From Salinarimonas soli (GTDB taxonomy: Bacteria; Pseudomonadota; Alphaproteobacteria; Rhizobiales; Beijerinckiaceae): a stretch of DNA of 62,361 nucleotides. Under the pieces are notes generated by a model that saw nothing but the letters and a program-made list of their open reading frames with translations, searched no databases and was not told the origin of the DNA. Both the position numbers and the translations under genes were made by a program. Below, piece by piece: positions 36,068 through 44,869 of this stretch. The DNA is taken from the NCBI RefSeq assembly GCF_008386575.1, contig NZ_VUOA01000016.1:104247-166607 (forward strand), written 5' to 3'. Every line of letters begins with the position of its first letter. The stretch's first letter is position 1.

Positions 36068-36309
36068 CCCCGACCACCCCTTTGAGAGGCGCGACCATGT
36101 CCGTCCTGCACACGCACGCAGCCCGCAAGGCGCCGACGCTCGAGTACCGGAGCCTGCACGTGGTGGCCTTCGGCATCTTCCTCGTCAGCGAGGCCCTGAC
36201 CCGCCTGGTGCCCCGGCGCCTGCGCGCCGACCGCGCGCCGCGCGGCTCCATCGTGAGCGAGGCCTGGGCCACCGCCGACCGTGTCATCCCGCTCGTCTTC
36301 ATGGGCTGA
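36064..36309 (+). CDS. pufQ: PufQ-like protein
   Basis: The 81-residue protein overlaps the bchZ stop and precedes pufB, the position of pufQ. One hydrophobic helix ([20 protein letters not shown], about 30-49) is followed by a basic stretch ([11 protein letters not shown]) and a [18 protein letters not shown] tail. The tail resembles the end of Rhodobacter PufQ. PufQ is linked to bacteriochlorophyll or tetrapyrrole delivery for complex assembly. Identity is weak and assignment relies largely on position and layout. Confidence 0.72.
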   Translation: MTPTTPLRGATMSVLHTHAARKAPTLEYRSLHVVAFGIFLVSEALTRLVPRRLRADRAPRGSIVSEAWATADRVIPLVFMG

Positions 36310-36351
36310 GCGAAGAGATTTCCGGGCGGGCTCATGCCTGCCTGGAAGCGA

Positions 36352-36430
36352 TGTTCCCGCCGGCATCCGCCGGCGTGAATCGCCGGAGCCCCGCTCCGGC
36401 ACCCGGCCGCCGGGGGTCCCGCGCGGTAAT
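36352..36430 (+). repeat. Hairpin cluster between pufQ and pufB
   Basis: GCCGGAG (36382-36388) pairs with CTCCGGC (36394-36400). CCGGC/GCCGG arms lie just upstream (about 36360-36372) and further GC palindromes lie at 36402-36425. They sit where the puf message is processed in Rhodobacter and could set the level of pufBA mRNA relative to bchZ-pufQ. Confidence 0.5.
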
Positions 36431-36462
36431 GGCCGAAAGGTCAACTACGAAGGAGGCTGGGC

Positions 36463-36717
36463 ATGGCCGAGCCTGCAGTCCTGTCACAAGAACGAGGCCG
36501 GAGGGACGTGTCCCTCTCGGGCTTGACCGAAGCGGAAGCCAAGGAATTCCACACCATCTTCATGACGAGCTTCATCGGCTTCGTCGCGGTGGCGTTGGTG
36601 GCTCACATCCTCGTGTGGATGTGGCGTCCGTGGCTCCCCGGACCCCGCGGCTACGGCACGTCGATGATCGACGGCGCCGGTAGCGCTTTCGCGGCCCTGC
36701 AGCAACTCTTCACCTAA
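36463..36717 (+). CDS. pufB: Light-harvesting 1 beta subunit, extended
   Basis: The LH1 beta polypeptide has 84 residues. The family core is [20 protein letters not shown] then [17 protein letters not shown]. The His in VAHILVW ligates bacteriochlorophyll, and the earlier His (EFH) is the usual second conserved one. It is longer than most beta subunits (about 50 residues), with about 20 extra at the N-terminus and about 22 after RPWLP. A strong AAGGAGG precedes the ATG, and pufA follows 11 nt after the stop. Confidence 0.93.
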   Translation: MAEPAVLSQERGRRDVSLSGLTEAEAKEFHTIFMTSFIGFVAVALVAHILVWMWRPWLPGPRGYGTSMIDGAGSAFAALQQLFT

Positions 36718-36728
36718 GGAGGCACGAC

Positions 36729-36905
36729 ATGTGGCGAGTTTGGCTGCTTTTCGATCCGCGCCGTACGCTGATCGCGCTGTTCACCTTCCTGTTCACCCTG
36801 GCCCTGCTGATCCACTTCATCCTGCTCAGCACGGACCGGTTCAACTGGCTCGAAGGCCCCAGGGGCGCGACGCTGACATCGCAGGGCACGGCGGCCCCGC
36901 GCTAG
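36729..36905 (+). CDS. pufA: Light-harvesting 1 alpha subunit
   Basis: This 58-residue LH1 alpha polypeptide starts [20 protein letters not shown]. It continues with the membrane helix [20 protein letters not shown], in which the His of [10 protein letters not shown] is the bacteriochlorophyll ligand. The post-helix DRFNWLEG is typical of LH1 alpha. AGGAGG lies 5 nt before the ATG. It is too short for most ORF callers but is an essential antenna gene. It pairs with pufB. Confidence 0.95.
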   Translation: MWRVWLLFDPRRTLIALFTFLFTLALLIHFILLSTDRFNWLEGPRGATLTSQGTAAPR

Positions 36906-36936
36906 GCGGGTCCGGCAGAACCCTACCGAAGCACGT

Positions 36937-36965
36937 GGGCGGGGCGGCTCCCCGACGTCCCGCCC
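36937..36965 (+). terminator. Intercistronic hairpin between pufA and pufL
   Basis: GGGCGGG (36937-36943) pairs with CCCGCCC (36959-36965). A nested GGGG/CCCC pairing is possible in the 15-nt loop. A stable hairpin at this place attenuates read-through and protects pufBA mRNA in Rhodobacter, giving excess LH1 over reaction centre. The same role is inferred. Confidence 0.6.
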
Positions 36966-37020
36966 GCCATTCGTCCGAGCCCTCGGCTCGACTCCACGCA
37001 ACTGCCCCGGGAGGCAGGCC

Positions 37021-37845
37021 ATGGCCATGCTCAACTTCGAGAGGAAGTACCGCGTCCGCGGTGGGACATTGATCGGCGGCGACCTTTTCGATTTCTGGGT
37101 CGGGCCCTTCTATGTCGGCTTCTTCGGTGTCACGACGATCTTCTTCTCCCTCCTGGGCACGCTTCTCATCGTGTACGGCGCCTCGATCGGCCCCACCTGG
37201 AGCATCTGGCAGATCACCATCAATCCGCCCGACCTGAAATACGGGCTGGGCCTCGCCCCCCTGAAGGAAGGAGGGCTGTGGCAGCTCATCACGATCTGCG
37301 CCATCGGCGCCTTCGGGTCCTGGGCCCTGCGCCAGGCCGAGATCTCCCGCAAGCTCGGCATGGGCTACCACGTGCCCGTCGCCTTCAGCGTCGCGATCTT
37401 CGCCTACGTGGCCCTCGTGGTGATCCGCCCCGTGCTGCTCGGCGCCTGGGGCCACGGCTTTCCCTACGGGATCTTCAGCCATCTCGATTGGGTGTCGAAC
37501 GTCGGGTACCAGTACCTGCACTTCCACTACAACCCGGCCCACATGCTCGCGGTGACGTTCTTCTTCACCACGACCTTCGCGCTCTCGCTCCACGGCTCGC
37601 TGGTGCTCTCCGCCGCGAACCCGCCGGGCGGGCAGCAGGTGAAGACGGCCGAGCACGAGAACACCTATTTCCGCGACCTGATCGGCTGGTCGATCGGCAC
37701 GCTGGGCATCCACCGCCTCGGCCTGTTCCTCGCCCTCTCGGCGGGCTTCTGGAGCGCGGTCTGCATCATCATCAGCGGGCCGTTCTGGACCCGCGGCTGG
37801 CCCGAATGGTGGGGCTGGTGGCTCAACCTTCCGATCTGGCGCTGA
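37021..37845 (+). CDS. pufL: Photosynthetic reaction centre L subunit
   Basis: The 274-residue integral membrane protein with five helices binds bacteriochlorophylls, bacteriopheophytin and quinone with PufM. Pigment and iron ligands are visible in [49 protein letters not shown] and [11 protein letters not shown]. The sequence resembles the Blastochloris viridis type (GYQYL, ending [16 protein letters not shown]). GGGAGG precedes the ATG. It is followed by pufM with an 11-nt gap. Confidence 0.98.
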   Translation: MAMLNFERKYRVRGGTLIGGDLFDFWVGPFYVGFFGVTTIFFSLLGTLLIVYGASIGPTWSIWQITINPPDLKYGLGLAPLKEGGLWQLITICAIGAFGSWALRQAEISRKLGMGYHVPVAFSVAIFAYVALVVIRPVLLGAWGHGFPYGIFSHLDWVSNVGYQYLHFHYNPAHMLAVTFFFTTTFALSLHGSLVLSAANPPGGQQVKTAEHENTYFRDLIGWSIGTLGIHRLGLFLALSAGFWSAVCIIISGPFWTRGWPEWWGWWLNLPIWR

Positions 37846-37856
37846 GGAGGCCCGTC

Positions 37857-38840
37857 ATGTTCACCCCCGGCTACCAGAACATCTTCACCCAGGTTCAGAT
37901 CCGCGGGCCCGCCTATGCCGGCGTGCCGCTCACGCGGGGGCCCTGGACCCGCTCGCAGCTCGCGGGCCACAGCTATCTCCTCGGCCTCTTCGGCGATGCC
38001 CAGGTCGGGCCGGCCTATCTCGGCTGGACCGGCGTCGCGTCCCTGCTCTGCGGCTTCATCGCCTTCGAGATCATCGGCCTCAACATGTGGGCGTCGGTGG
38101 GCTGGAACCCGGTCGAGTTCCTGCACCGCTTGCCCTGGCTGGCGCTCGAGCCGCCGGCGCCGCGCTACGGCCTGCGCATCCCGCCGCTCGCGGAGGGCGG
38201 CTGGTGGCTCATGACGGGCTTCTTCCTCACCACCTCCATCCTGCTCTGGTGGCTGCGCACCTATCGCCGCGCCAAGGCGCTCGGCCTCGGCTACCACACG
38301 ACCTGGGCCTTCGCGGCGGCGATCTGGCTCTATCTCGTGCTCGGCTTCATCCGTCCGCTGCTCATGGGGTCGTGGAGCGAGGCGGTGCCCTTCGGCATCT
38401 TCCCGCACCTCGACTGGACGGCGGCCTTCTCGATCCGCTACGGTAACCTCTTCTACAACCCCTTCCACGCCCTCTCGATCGTGTTCCTCTACGGCTCGAC
38501 CCTGCTCTTCGCCATGCACGGCGCCACCGTGCTCGCCACGAGCCGCTACGGCGCCGAGCGGGAGGTCGAGCAGATCACCGACCGCGGCACGGCCTTCGAG
38601 CGCGGCATGCTGTTCTGGCGCTGGACGATGGGCTTCAACGCCACCGCCGAGTCCATCCATCGCTGGGCCTGGTGGTTCGCCGTCCTCTGCCCGCTGACGG
38701 GCGGCATCGGCATCCTGCTCACGGGCACGGTGGTGGACAATTGGTATCTCTGGGCCGTCAAGCATGGGGTCGCGCCGCAATATCCGGCGGCCTTCCCCAT
38801 CCTTCCGGATCCGGCGCTGGTCACGGGAGGCAGGCCATGA
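37857..38840 (+). CDS. pufM: Photosynthetic reaction centre M subunit
   Basis: The 327-residue five-helix partner of PufL shows ligand histidines in [44 protein letters not shown] and [13 protein letters not shown], the last being an iron ligand. The C-terminal [20 protein letters not shown] extends past the membrane, as in species with a tetrahaem PufC. Its stop overlaps the pufC start (ATGA). Together with PufL and PuhA it defines a type II reaction centre. Confidence 0.98.
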   Translation: MFTPGYQNIFTQVQIRGPAYAGVPLTRGPWTRSQLAGHSYLLGLFGDAQVGPAYLGWTGVASLLCGFIAFEIIGLNMWASVGWNPVEFLHRLPWLALEPPAPRYGLRIPPLAEGGWWLMTGFFLTTSILLWWLRTYRRAKALGLGYHTTWAFAAAIWLYLVLGFIRPLLMGSWSEAVPFGIFPHLDWTAAFSIRYGNLFYNPFHALSIVFLYGSTLLFAMHGATVLATSRYGAEREVEQITDRGTAFERGMLFWRWTMGFNATAESIHRWAWWFAVLCPLTGGIGILLTGTVVDNWYLWAVKHGVAPQYPAAFPILPDPALVTGGRP

Positions 38841-39904
38841 GCGAAGGACGGAAGAATGTGCAGTTTTGGCTCATGATCGGGGGCGCCGCGGCGGCGGTCG
38901 CGGGGGTGGGGCTCGCCTTCACCTTCCAGAGCCCCCGCACGGTCTCGGTGCAGGAGGGCTATCGCGGCATCGCGATGGAGCAGGTCTATCACCGGGTGGC
39001 GGTCGCCAACGTCGCCGCCAGCAACAAGGTGCCCGAGGCGCAGCCCGCGGTCGACCCGGCGGGGGTGCCCTCGAAGGAGGCCTACCAGAACGTCCAGGTG
39101 CTGGGCGACGTCGACGCCAACGAGTTCATCCGTGTCATGACCGCGATGACCGAATGGGTGGCGCCCGAGCAGGGCTGCACCTATTGCCACGCGGAGGGCG
39201 AGGAGCTCTCCTCGGACAAGCTCTACACCAAGCGCGTGGCCCGGCGCATGCTGCAGATGACGCAGCACATCAACGCGGACTGGAAGCCCCACGTCGGCGG
39301 GACGGGCGTGACGTGCTACACCTGCCACCGCGGGCAGCCCGTGCCGCAGAACATCTGGTTCGCGCCGCCCCAGGATCCCAACGGTCCGAGGATGGTGGGC
39401 AACGACGCGGGCCAGAACCAGCCCGCGAAGGCGGCGGGCCTCGCCTCGCTGCCCTACGATCCCTTCTCGCCCTATCTCGCGGGCGATCCGGCGAACATCC
39501 GCGTGATCTCGAAGGCGGCGCTGCCGGACCGGACCAACCCGGCCGACATCAAGCAGGCCGAGCACACCTACAGCCTGATGCTGCACATGTCGAACTCGCT
39601 CGGCGTGAACTGCACGTTCTGCCACAACAGCCGGGCCTTCTTCGACTGGAACCAGAGCCCGCCGCAGCGCACCACGAGCTGGTACGGCATCCGGATGGTC
39701 CGCGACCTCACGGTCAACTATCTTGCTCCGTTGCGGCCCGAGTTTCCGCATGAAAGGCTCGGACCCATGGGCGACTCGGCCAAGGCGAACTGCGCGACCT
39801 GTCACCAGGGCGCCAACAAGCCGCTTCTGGGCGTGTCGATGCTGAAGGACTATCCGGTCCTGGCCGGCCCCACCGCGGGGGATCGCCGGACGGGCGAGGA
39901 GTGA
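38837..39904 (+). CDS. pufC: Reaction centre tetrahaem cytochrome c subunit
   Basis: The 355-residue periplasmic subunit re-reduces the oxidised special pair. Four CxxCH haem sites are present (CTYCH, CYTCH, CTFCH and CATCH), with spaced Met axial-ligand candidates. An N-terminal hydrophobic segment ([21 protein letters not shown], about 10-30) lacks a lipobox Cys, so it is probably an uncleaved anchor rather than the lipid anchor of B. viridis. It overlaps pufM and is followed 10 nt later by a small membrane-protein gene. Confidence 0.97.
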   Translation: MSEGRKNVQFWLMIGGAAAAVAGVGLAFTFQSPRTVSVQEGYRGIAMEQVYHRVAVANVAASNKVPEAQPAVDPAGVPSKEAYQNVQVLGDVDANEFIRVMTAMTEWVAPEQGCTYCHAEGEELSSDKLYTKRVARRMLQMTQHINADWKPHVGGTGVTCYTCHRGQPVPQNIWFAPPQDPNGPRMVGNDAGQNQPAKAAGLASLPYDPFSPYLAGDPANIRVISKAALPDRTNPADIKQAEHTYSLMLHMSNSLGVNCTFCHNSRAFFDWNQSPPQRTTSWYGIRMVRDLTVNYLAPLRPEFPHERLGPMGDSAKANCATCHQGANKPLLGVSMLKDYPVLAGPTAGDRRTGEE

Positions 39905-39914
39905 GGAGACGTCG

Positions 39915-40226
39915 ATGATCTCGGTTCTGCTTGAGCAAGGACGCGAGCGCCCCTCCACGGGCGTGACCGTCGCGATGCTGACCATGACGGGTTATGCGCT
40001 GGTGGCGAGCATCGCCGCCGGCGCGGCAAGTCCCGGAGCGGGCCTGGCCGTGCTCGCCTTCGGTCTTTTCGCCGGGACGATCGCGGACTTCGTCCTCTGG
40101 CGCGAGATGGTGGGCAACGCGCCCGCGACCATCGAGGCCGAGGCGGACCAGCCGCTGGCGGCGCTTCCGGCGCCCGAGCCCGAGGCGCTCACGCTCACGC
40201 GAAGCCAGACCGCCGTTCCGGCCTGA
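39915..40226 (+). CDS. Small membrane protein at the end of the puf operon
   Basis: I do not recognise this 103-residue protein. It has two hydrophobic helices (about 17-38 and 42-62), the second ending ADFVLWREMVGN, and a Pro/Ala/Glu-rich C-terminal tail (PLAALPAPEPEALTLT). A GAGGAG precedes the ATG, and it starts 10 nt after pufC, so it is part of the puf transcript. The strong terminator just downstream confirms it as the last gene. A role in reaction-centre or LH1 assembly is a contextual guess. Confidence 0.65.
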   Translation: MISVLLEQGRERPSTGVTVAMLTMTGYALVASIAAGAASPGAGLAVLAFGLFAGTIADFVLWREMVGNAPATIEAEADQPLAALPAPEPEALTLTRSQTAVPA

Positions 40227-40250
40227 CCCGAACGGCTCATTCGAAGAGGA

Positions 40251-40282
40251 CGGCCGGCCCTTGGGCCGGCCGTTTTGCTTTT
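40251..40282 (+). terminator. Rho-independent terminator of the bchC-puf superoperon
   Basis: CGGCCGGCCC (40251-40260) pairs with GGGCCGGCCG (40263-40272), followed by TTTTGCTTTT. The stem is perfect with a tight loop, in the classical form for the + strand. Confidence 0.88.
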
Positions 40283-40320
40283 CCGGAAGGCCTCAACCCG
40301 CGCCGCAGGGTGCCAGACGT

Positions 40321-40354
40321 GAAAAGGCCCGGCCGGGATGATCCCGGCCGGGCC
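40321..40354 (-). terminator. Rho-independent terminator of the hemA-side operon
   Basis: GGCCCGGCCGGGA and TCCCGGCCGGGCC form a perfect stem around TGA (about 40326-40354). On the minus strand it is followed by TTTT (40322-40325). It lies about 20 nt after the hemA stop and insulates the two convergent superoperons. Confidence 0.85.
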
Positions 40355-40374
40355 CCTCGCCGCGCCGTGTCGGG

Positions 40375-41586
40375 TCAGGCGGCGCGCTCGAGGCTCACGC
40401 TCGCCCAGACGTCGCGCAGGGCGTGGATCAGGTGCTCGATGTCCTCGTCGGAGTGGAGCGGCGAGGGGGTGATGCGCAGCCGCTCCGTCCCGCGCGGGAC
40501 GGTGGGGTAGTTGATCGGCTGGACGTAGATGCCGTGCTGGTCCAGGAGGAGGTCGCTCATGCGCTTGCAGCGCTTGGCGTCGCCCACGATGACGGGCACG
40601 ATGTGGCTCGGGTTCTCGATATGCGGGATGCCCGCCTCGTCGAGGCGCCGGCGCACCCGCGCCACCCGGTCGCGCTGGCGCTCGCGCTCGGCCGAGCTCG
40701 CCCGCAGGTGACGGATGGCCGCGAGCGCCCCGGCCGCGACCGCGGGCGGGATCGCCGTCGAGAAGATGAAGCCGGAGGCGAAGCTGCGCACGAAGTCGCA
40801 CATGGCGTGCGACCCGGCGATGTAGCCGCCCATCACGCCGAAGGCCTTGCCGAGCGTCCCCTCGATCACGGTGAGCCGGTGGCCGAGACCCTCGCGCTCG
40901 GCGATGCCGCCGCCTTGCGGGCCGTAGAGCCCGACCGCATGCACCTCGTCGAGATAGGTCATGGCCCCGTGGGCCTCGGCGACGTCGCAGATCTCGGCGA
41001 TGGGCGCGATGTCACCGTCCATGGAGTAGACCGACTCGAAGGCGACGAGCTTCGGGCGCCCGGGCTCGAGCGTGCGCAGCTTGCGGTCGAGGTCGGCCGG
41101 GTCGTTGTGGGCGAAGATCATCCGGTCGGCGCCCGAATGCCGGATGCCCTCGATCATCGAGGCATGGTTCAGGGCGTCCGAGAGCACCACGCAGCCCGGG
41201 ATCCTCGAGGCCAGCGTCGAGAGCGCCGCCCAGTTCGAGACGTAGCCCGAGGTGAAGAGGAGGGCCGCCTCCTTGGCGTGGAGGGCGGCAAGCTCGCGCT
41301 CCAGCTGGACGTGAGCGTGGTTCGTGCCCGAGATGTTGCGCGTGCCCCCCGCACCCGCGCCGCAGCGGTCGAGCGCCTCGTGCATGGCCGCGATCACGTC
41401 CGGGTGCTGGCCCATGCCGAGATAGTCGTTCGAGCACCAGACGGTGACCTCGTGTACGCCCTCGTCCGTGTGGCGCAGCGCCGTCGGGAAGCGGCCCTGG
41501 CACCGTTCGAGCTCGGCGAAAACCCGGTAGCGACCTTCGCGGCGAAGACCGTCGAGCTGACCGCTGAAGAAGGACTCGTAGTTCAT
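40375..41586 (-). CDS. hemA: 5-aminolevulinate synthase
   Basis: The 403-residue PLP enzyme condenses glycine and succinyl-CoA to ALA (the C4 pathway), the entry to all tetrapyrroles. Seen are [49 protein letters not shown], and [18 protein letters not shown] with the PLP lysine. It is the last gene of the long minus-strand superoperon and overlaps puhE by 4 nt. It ties precursor supply to the pigment genes. Another hemA elsewhere is possible. Confidence 0.96.
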   Translation of the reverse strand: MNYESFFSGQLDGLRREGRYRVFAELERCQGRFPTALRHTDEGVHEVTVWCSNDYLGMGQHPDVIAAMHEALDRCGAGAGGTRNISGTNHAHVQLERELAALHAKEAALLFTSGYVSNWAALSTLASRIPGCVVLSDALNHASMIEGIRHSGADRMIFAHNDPADLDRKLRTLEPGRPKLVAFESVYSMDGDIAPIAEICDVAEAHGAMTYLDEVHAVGLYGPQGGGIAEREGLGHRLTVIEGTLGKAFGVMGGYIAGSHAMCDFVRSFASGFIFSTAIPPAVAAGALAAIRHLRASSAERERQRDRVARVRRRLDEAGIPHIENPSHIVPVIVGDAKRCKRMSDLLLDQHGIYVQPINYPTVPRGTERLRITPSPLHSDEDIEHLIHALRDVWASVSLERAA

Positions 41587-42374
41587 GCTGATCTCCTTGA
41601 CGGTTTCGGGATGACGGTGGCGTCGCGCTTGGCCCACGCCCAAAGGGCGGCGGAGGGCAGGGGCAGGACGAGGAAGGCGTGCTCGAGGATGGCGAGCGCC
41701 AGGAGCACGGCGACGAGGGCGAACCCCGCCGCCTCGCCCGGGCTCGCCGCGGGATGGAGCGCGTGCCAGGCGAGCATCACCTGCGCGCCGAGCGCCAGCA
41801 CCATGGCGCCGGGAAAGACGGGATTCATCGGGCGCACGGCGAACCAGCTTGCGAGGTAGCGCAGGTGGTCGGGCAGGAAGCCCTCGCCGGTATTGGGCAC
41901 GCCGAGATGGATGTTGACCTTCGCCGAGAGGCGCATGGTCCAGAGCACCGCGAAGGCGAGGAGGCCGGTACGGTTCGTGCCGCTCCAGGTGAGGGCCGCG
42001 ATCGCGGCGCCCGACCCGAGCAGCGCGAGCTCGTGATAGAGGATCGCCGCGACGGCGTGGCGCGTGCGCGTCCAGGCCGCCGTGCCGGGCGGGGAGGGGA
42101 TCTTGCGCGGGCCCGTCACCCAGCCCGTCAGGAAGGCGAGCTCGTTCCAGCCCCACACGAGGATGACCCCCGTGAAGGCGAGATAGGCCCCCGTGACGCT
42201 GCCGTCGTCGGCGCTCAGATGGAGCGCCGCGAGGCCGAGGCCCAGGAGGCCCGTCCAGCCGAGCAGGCTCCAGCGGAACGTGCGCGGCGAGAGGCCGTCG
42301 AGGAAGAGGATCGCCCCGGTGCCGAACCACCACAGGAAGACCGCGAACAAGGCGGGAAGGACGGTGGTGGTCAC
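41583..42374 (-). CDS. puhE: Photosynthetic complex assembly protein PuhE
   Basis: The 263-residue polytopic protein of the PuhE (DUF3623) family has about seven helices and the conserved blocks [33 protein letters not shown] and [20 protein letters not shown]. PuhE affects reaction-centre assembly and bacteriochlorophyll production in Rhodobacter. It lies between acsF (12-nt gap) and hemA (4-nt overlap), the usual position. Confidence 0.93.
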   Translation of the reverse strand: MTTTVLPALFAVFLWWFGTGAILFLDGLSPRTFRWSLLGWTGLLGLGLAALHLSADDGSVTGAYLAFTGVILVWGWNELAFLTGWVTGPRKIPSPPGTAAWTRTRHAVAAILYHELALLGSGAAIAALTWSGTNRTGLLAFAVLWTMRLSAKVNIHLGVPNTGEGFLPDHLRYLASWFAVRPMNPVFPGAMVLALGAQVMLAWHALHPAASPGEAAGFALVAVLLALAILEHAFLVLPLPSAALWAWAKRDATVIPKPSRRSA

Positions 42375-42386
42375 GGGTTCGGTCCT

Positions 42387-43454
42387 CTACCAGGCGGGGG
42401 AGAGCCGCACGTCCGCCGGCGGCGCGTTGCGCCGGGCGGGCACGCAGTAGAGGCGCGCGAAGGTGGCGGCGGCGGCCGCCATGTAGCCGGCCTTCTTGAC
42501 CCGCCCCATGATCCCGCCCTGCGCCTGCGCCCGGCCCATGCCCTCGGAGATCCGCACCAGGCGGGCGAACCCGGCCTTGAAGGCGGGGTGGTCGATGTCG
42601 AGGGTGACGGGGAAGATCTGCTTCGCGATCTCCGAGGTGATGCGGAAGACCTGGTAGTCGTAGTCGGTGGGATCGATGCCGAGCGAGCGGTGGAAGGCCG
42701 GGCGCTGGTGGTCGCGCACGAACATCGTCGCGTAGACGGCGAGCAGGAAGAAGCGCACCCACAGCGAGTTCGGGCCGGAGACGAGCGACGGGTTCGCCTT
42801 CATGAGCAGCGCGAAGGCCTCCCCGTGGCGGAACTCGTCGTTGCACCATTTCTCGAACCACTTGAAGATCGGGTGGATCCGGAATTCCGGGTTCCGTTCG
42901 AGGATCCGGTAGATCGTGATGTAACGGGCGTAGCCGATCTTCTCGGAAAGATAGGTCGCGTAGAAGATGAACTTCGGCTTGAAGAAGGTGTACTTCTTGG
43001 CCTTGGCCAGGAAGGCGAGATCGACGCCGATCCCGATGTCCTTGAGCGTGTCGTTGATGAAGCCGGCGTGCCGGCCCTCGTCGCGGGCCATGAAGCCGAA
43101 CAGCTCGCGCAGGTCCGGGTTCTTCACCCGCTTCTTGATCTCGACATAGAGCACGCAGCCCGAGAACTCGGCCGTGACCGAGGAGATCAGGAAGTCGACG
43201 AATTCCTGCCGCAGGTCCTCAGGCAGGCTGTCGAGATCGAAGTTCTCCCACTCGCTGGAGCGCTTGAAATGTCCCCGGTTGGGGTCCGCGCGCATCTCGG
43301 CCATGAGCGCGTCCCATTCCGGGCGGATGGAGGACACGTCGAGGCGGTCGAGGGCCGCGAAGTCGGTGGTGTAGAAGCGGGGGGCGAGGAGCGTGTTCTC
43401 CTGGGCCTTGCGCGTCGAGTCGTTGGGGCCGACGCCGCCTTCCATGTTCATCAT
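42387..43454 (-). CDS. acsF: Aerobic Mg-protoporphyrin IX monomethyl ester oxidative cyclase
   Basis: The 355-residue di-iron enzyme makes the fifth (isocyclic) ring using O2. The two ExxH motifs are in [10 protein letters not shown] (125-129) and [11 protein letters not shown] (205-210). [20 protein letters not shown] near the start is typical of AcsF. No oxygen-independent BchE is present in the window. The ATG at 43454 overlaps the preceding small ORF stop by 1 nt. The upstream open frame is an overlap artefact. Confidence 0.96.
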   Translation of the reverse strand: MMNMEGGVGPNDSTRKAQENTLLAPRFYTTDFAALDRLDVSSIRPEWDALMAEMRADPNRGHFKRSSEWENFDLDSLPEDLRQEFVDFLISSVTAEFSGCVLYVEIKKRVKNPDLRELFGFMARDEGRHAGFINDTLKDIGIGVDLAFLAKAKKYTFFKPKFIFYATYLSEKIGYARYITIYRILERNPEFRIHPIFKWFEKWCNDEFRHGEAFALLMKANPSLVSGPNSLWVRFFLLAVYATMFVRDHQRPAFHRSLGIDPTDYDYQVFRITSEIAKQIFPVTLDIDHPAFKAGFARLVRISEGMGRAQAQGGIMGRVKKAGYMAAAAATFARLYCVPARRNAPPADVRLSPAW

Positions 43455-43735
43455 CAGTGCCTCCCCTCGAAGCCGACCTCGTAGAGCTCGGTGATCTCGA
43501 GATAGCCCTCGGCCTTGGCCTTCAGGCGGTCGAGCCAGTTCGCCCGGATGACGGTCGCGGTGCGGCGCACCACGAGGGTCTCGCCCCGGGGGCATTCGGT
43601 GGGCGCGCCGTGAACGATCACCTCGTCGCCCGGCCCGACCTCGATCCCGTCCAGATCGACATGGGCGTGGAGGCTGTCGAAGGTGTTCGCGATCTCGACG
43701 GTGCAGGGCACCTCGATCTTGGTTCGCCGGATCAT
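43454..43735 (-). CDS. 93-residue PGC-associated protein between puhC and acsF
   Basis: The soluble, beta-rich protein ([20 protein letters not shown], then [19 protein letters not shown] and a [19 protein letters not shown] end) occupies the slot between puhC and acsF. A small unnamed ORF also appears there in other alphaproteobacterial PGCs. It overlaps puhC by 4 nt and acsF by 1 nt, so expression is tightly coupled. The acsF neighbour suggests a cyclase accessory factor, comparable in idea to BciE/Ycf54, but I see no clear similarity to them. Confidence 0.7.
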   Translation of the reverse strand: MIRRTKIEVPCTVEIANTFDSLHAHVDLDGIEVGPGDEVIVHGAPTECPRGETLVVRRTATVIRANWLDRLKAKAEGYLEITELYEVGFEGRH

Positions 43736-44190
43736 GCTGGGCCTCTCTCGACGGTCATCATGCGGATGAAGGGTTCGATGTTGCTGGGCCCGAAGGCGCC
43801 GAGGTCGACGACCGCGCCGGTGGCGCGATCCTCCAGAAGCAGCCGTCCGTCGGTGCGGCGCACGAGCCAGAACGGCGCCTCGGCGCCGATCACCCGGCGC
43901 TTGCGCTCGCGCACGAGCCCCCGCAGCGCCCCGCGGACGAAGCCGTTCGTGCCGGGCGCGAGCACCGCGATGGCGTCGGCCCGGCCGGGCTCCATCACGG
44001 CCACGCCGCCGTCGTCACGATCGACGAAGACGATCGCCCGGGTCTCGACGACGCCGGCGGGATCGGGGGCGGCCGTGCCGAGCACGCCGGACTTGCCGAG
44101 GCCGGCGATCGCGACGGAGAAGGCCATCAGCGCCATGGCGCCGATCACCATCGTGCGGGGCAGCTGGGCGTCGTGGGCCGATGCGGTCAT
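43732..44190 (-). CDS. puhC: Photosynthetic complex assembly protein PuhC
   Basis: The 152-residue protein has one N-terminal membrane helix ([20 protein letters not shown], about 13-32) and a periplasmic domain with [20 protein letters not shown] and [10 protein letters not shown], both PuhC signatures. PuhC is needed for normal reaction-centre/LH1 core organisation in Rhodobacter. It lies 10 nt after puhB and overlaps the next small gene by 4 nt. Confidence 0.92.
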   Translation of the reverse strand: MTASAHDAQLPRTMVIGAMALMAFSVAIAGLGKSGVLGTAAPDPAGVVETRAIVFVDRDDGGVAVMEPGRADAIAVLAPGTNGFVRGALRGLVRERKRRVIGAEAPFWLVRRTDGRLLLEDRATGAVVDLGAFGPSNIEPFIRMMTVERGPA

Positions 44191-44200
44191 GACGTTTCCC

Positions 44201-44869
44201 TCACGCTGCGGCCGGGCGGAAGCCCGGCGCCGTCTGCTGCGGCGCCGGGGCGTCCGCCTCGACGGAGATCGGAGCCGGTGCCGTGGCGCCCGCCGCCTGG
44301 GCGGCGACGAGCGCCGCCGACAGGATCTCGGCCACGCCCGCCGCGTCGGGCAGGGCGCGCAGCATGGGCTGCACCCGGCCGAGCCGCCAGGGCCGCACGT
44401 GGGGCCAGAGCACGAGATAGGACAGGCGGCGCCGCTCGTTGACGGAGAGCGGGATGTCGCCCGTCCCGTCGCCGCGCAGCCGCACGGCGGCGGAGGCCAC
44501 GGAGCGGAACGGGATGCTCAGCGTCACCGGGAGCGCGATGCCCGTGGTGATCACGATGCGGCGCGTGGTGATCGTGTAGACGGTCATGCGCGCGGCGAGC
44601 CAGGCGTAGAGGCCCGCAAGGCCCAGCACCACGGCGCCGAGCCCCGCCGCCCAGGCGGCTGCCGCGGCCGGCGTCGCGGACGTGCCGCCGCTCATGGCGT
44701 CCCAGGCCTGGAAGACGGCAAGGCCCGTGAAGTAGAGGGCAAGCGCGCGCAGGTGCAGGGCCTGCACGGCGAGCGCGCTCCAGCGCGGCGAGCCCTGCCA
44801 GAGGGCGGACTCGCCGGAGGGGAGGGGGCCCGGCAGGCCCCGGAGGGTGTCAGGGGCGAGCGCTGTCAC
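44201..44869 (-). CDS. puhB: Photosynthetic complex assembly protein PuhB
   Basis: The 222-residue protein has two to three hydrophobic helices and a PH-like region (ARMTVYTITTRRIVITTGIA, RLSYLVLWPHVRPWRLGRVQ). LWQGSPRWSALAVQALHLRA near the start is typical. PuhB acts as a dimeric assembly factor for the reaction centre in Rhodobacter. Its start overlaps the puhA stop by 4 nt. The long Ala/Pro C-terminal tail is poorly conserved. Confidence 0.92.
   Translation of the reverse strand: MTALAPDTLRGLPGPLPSGESALWQGSPRWSALAVQALHLRALALYFTGLAVFQAWDAMSGGTSATPAAAAAWAAGLGAVVLGLAGLYAWLAARMTVYTITTRRIVITTGIALPVTLSIPFRSVASAAVRLRGDGTGDIPLSVNERRRLSYLVLWPHVRPWRLGRVQPMLRALPDAAGVAEILSAALVAAQAAGATAPAPISVEADAPAPQQTAPGFRPAAA

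Noticed and set aside
36281-36526. Possible extra puf gene (pufX or pufK-like) between pufQ and pufB
   Set aside because: The frames there are Pro/Arg-rich without a membrane helix; the region is better explained by RNA hairpins.
38390-38480. Apparent loss of a pigment-ligand histidine in PufM (SIRYGNLF instead of SLVHGNLF)
   Set aside because: The same SIRYGN sequence occurs in the B. viridis M subunit and the true accessory-chlorophyll ligand is the His of FPHLDW, which is present.
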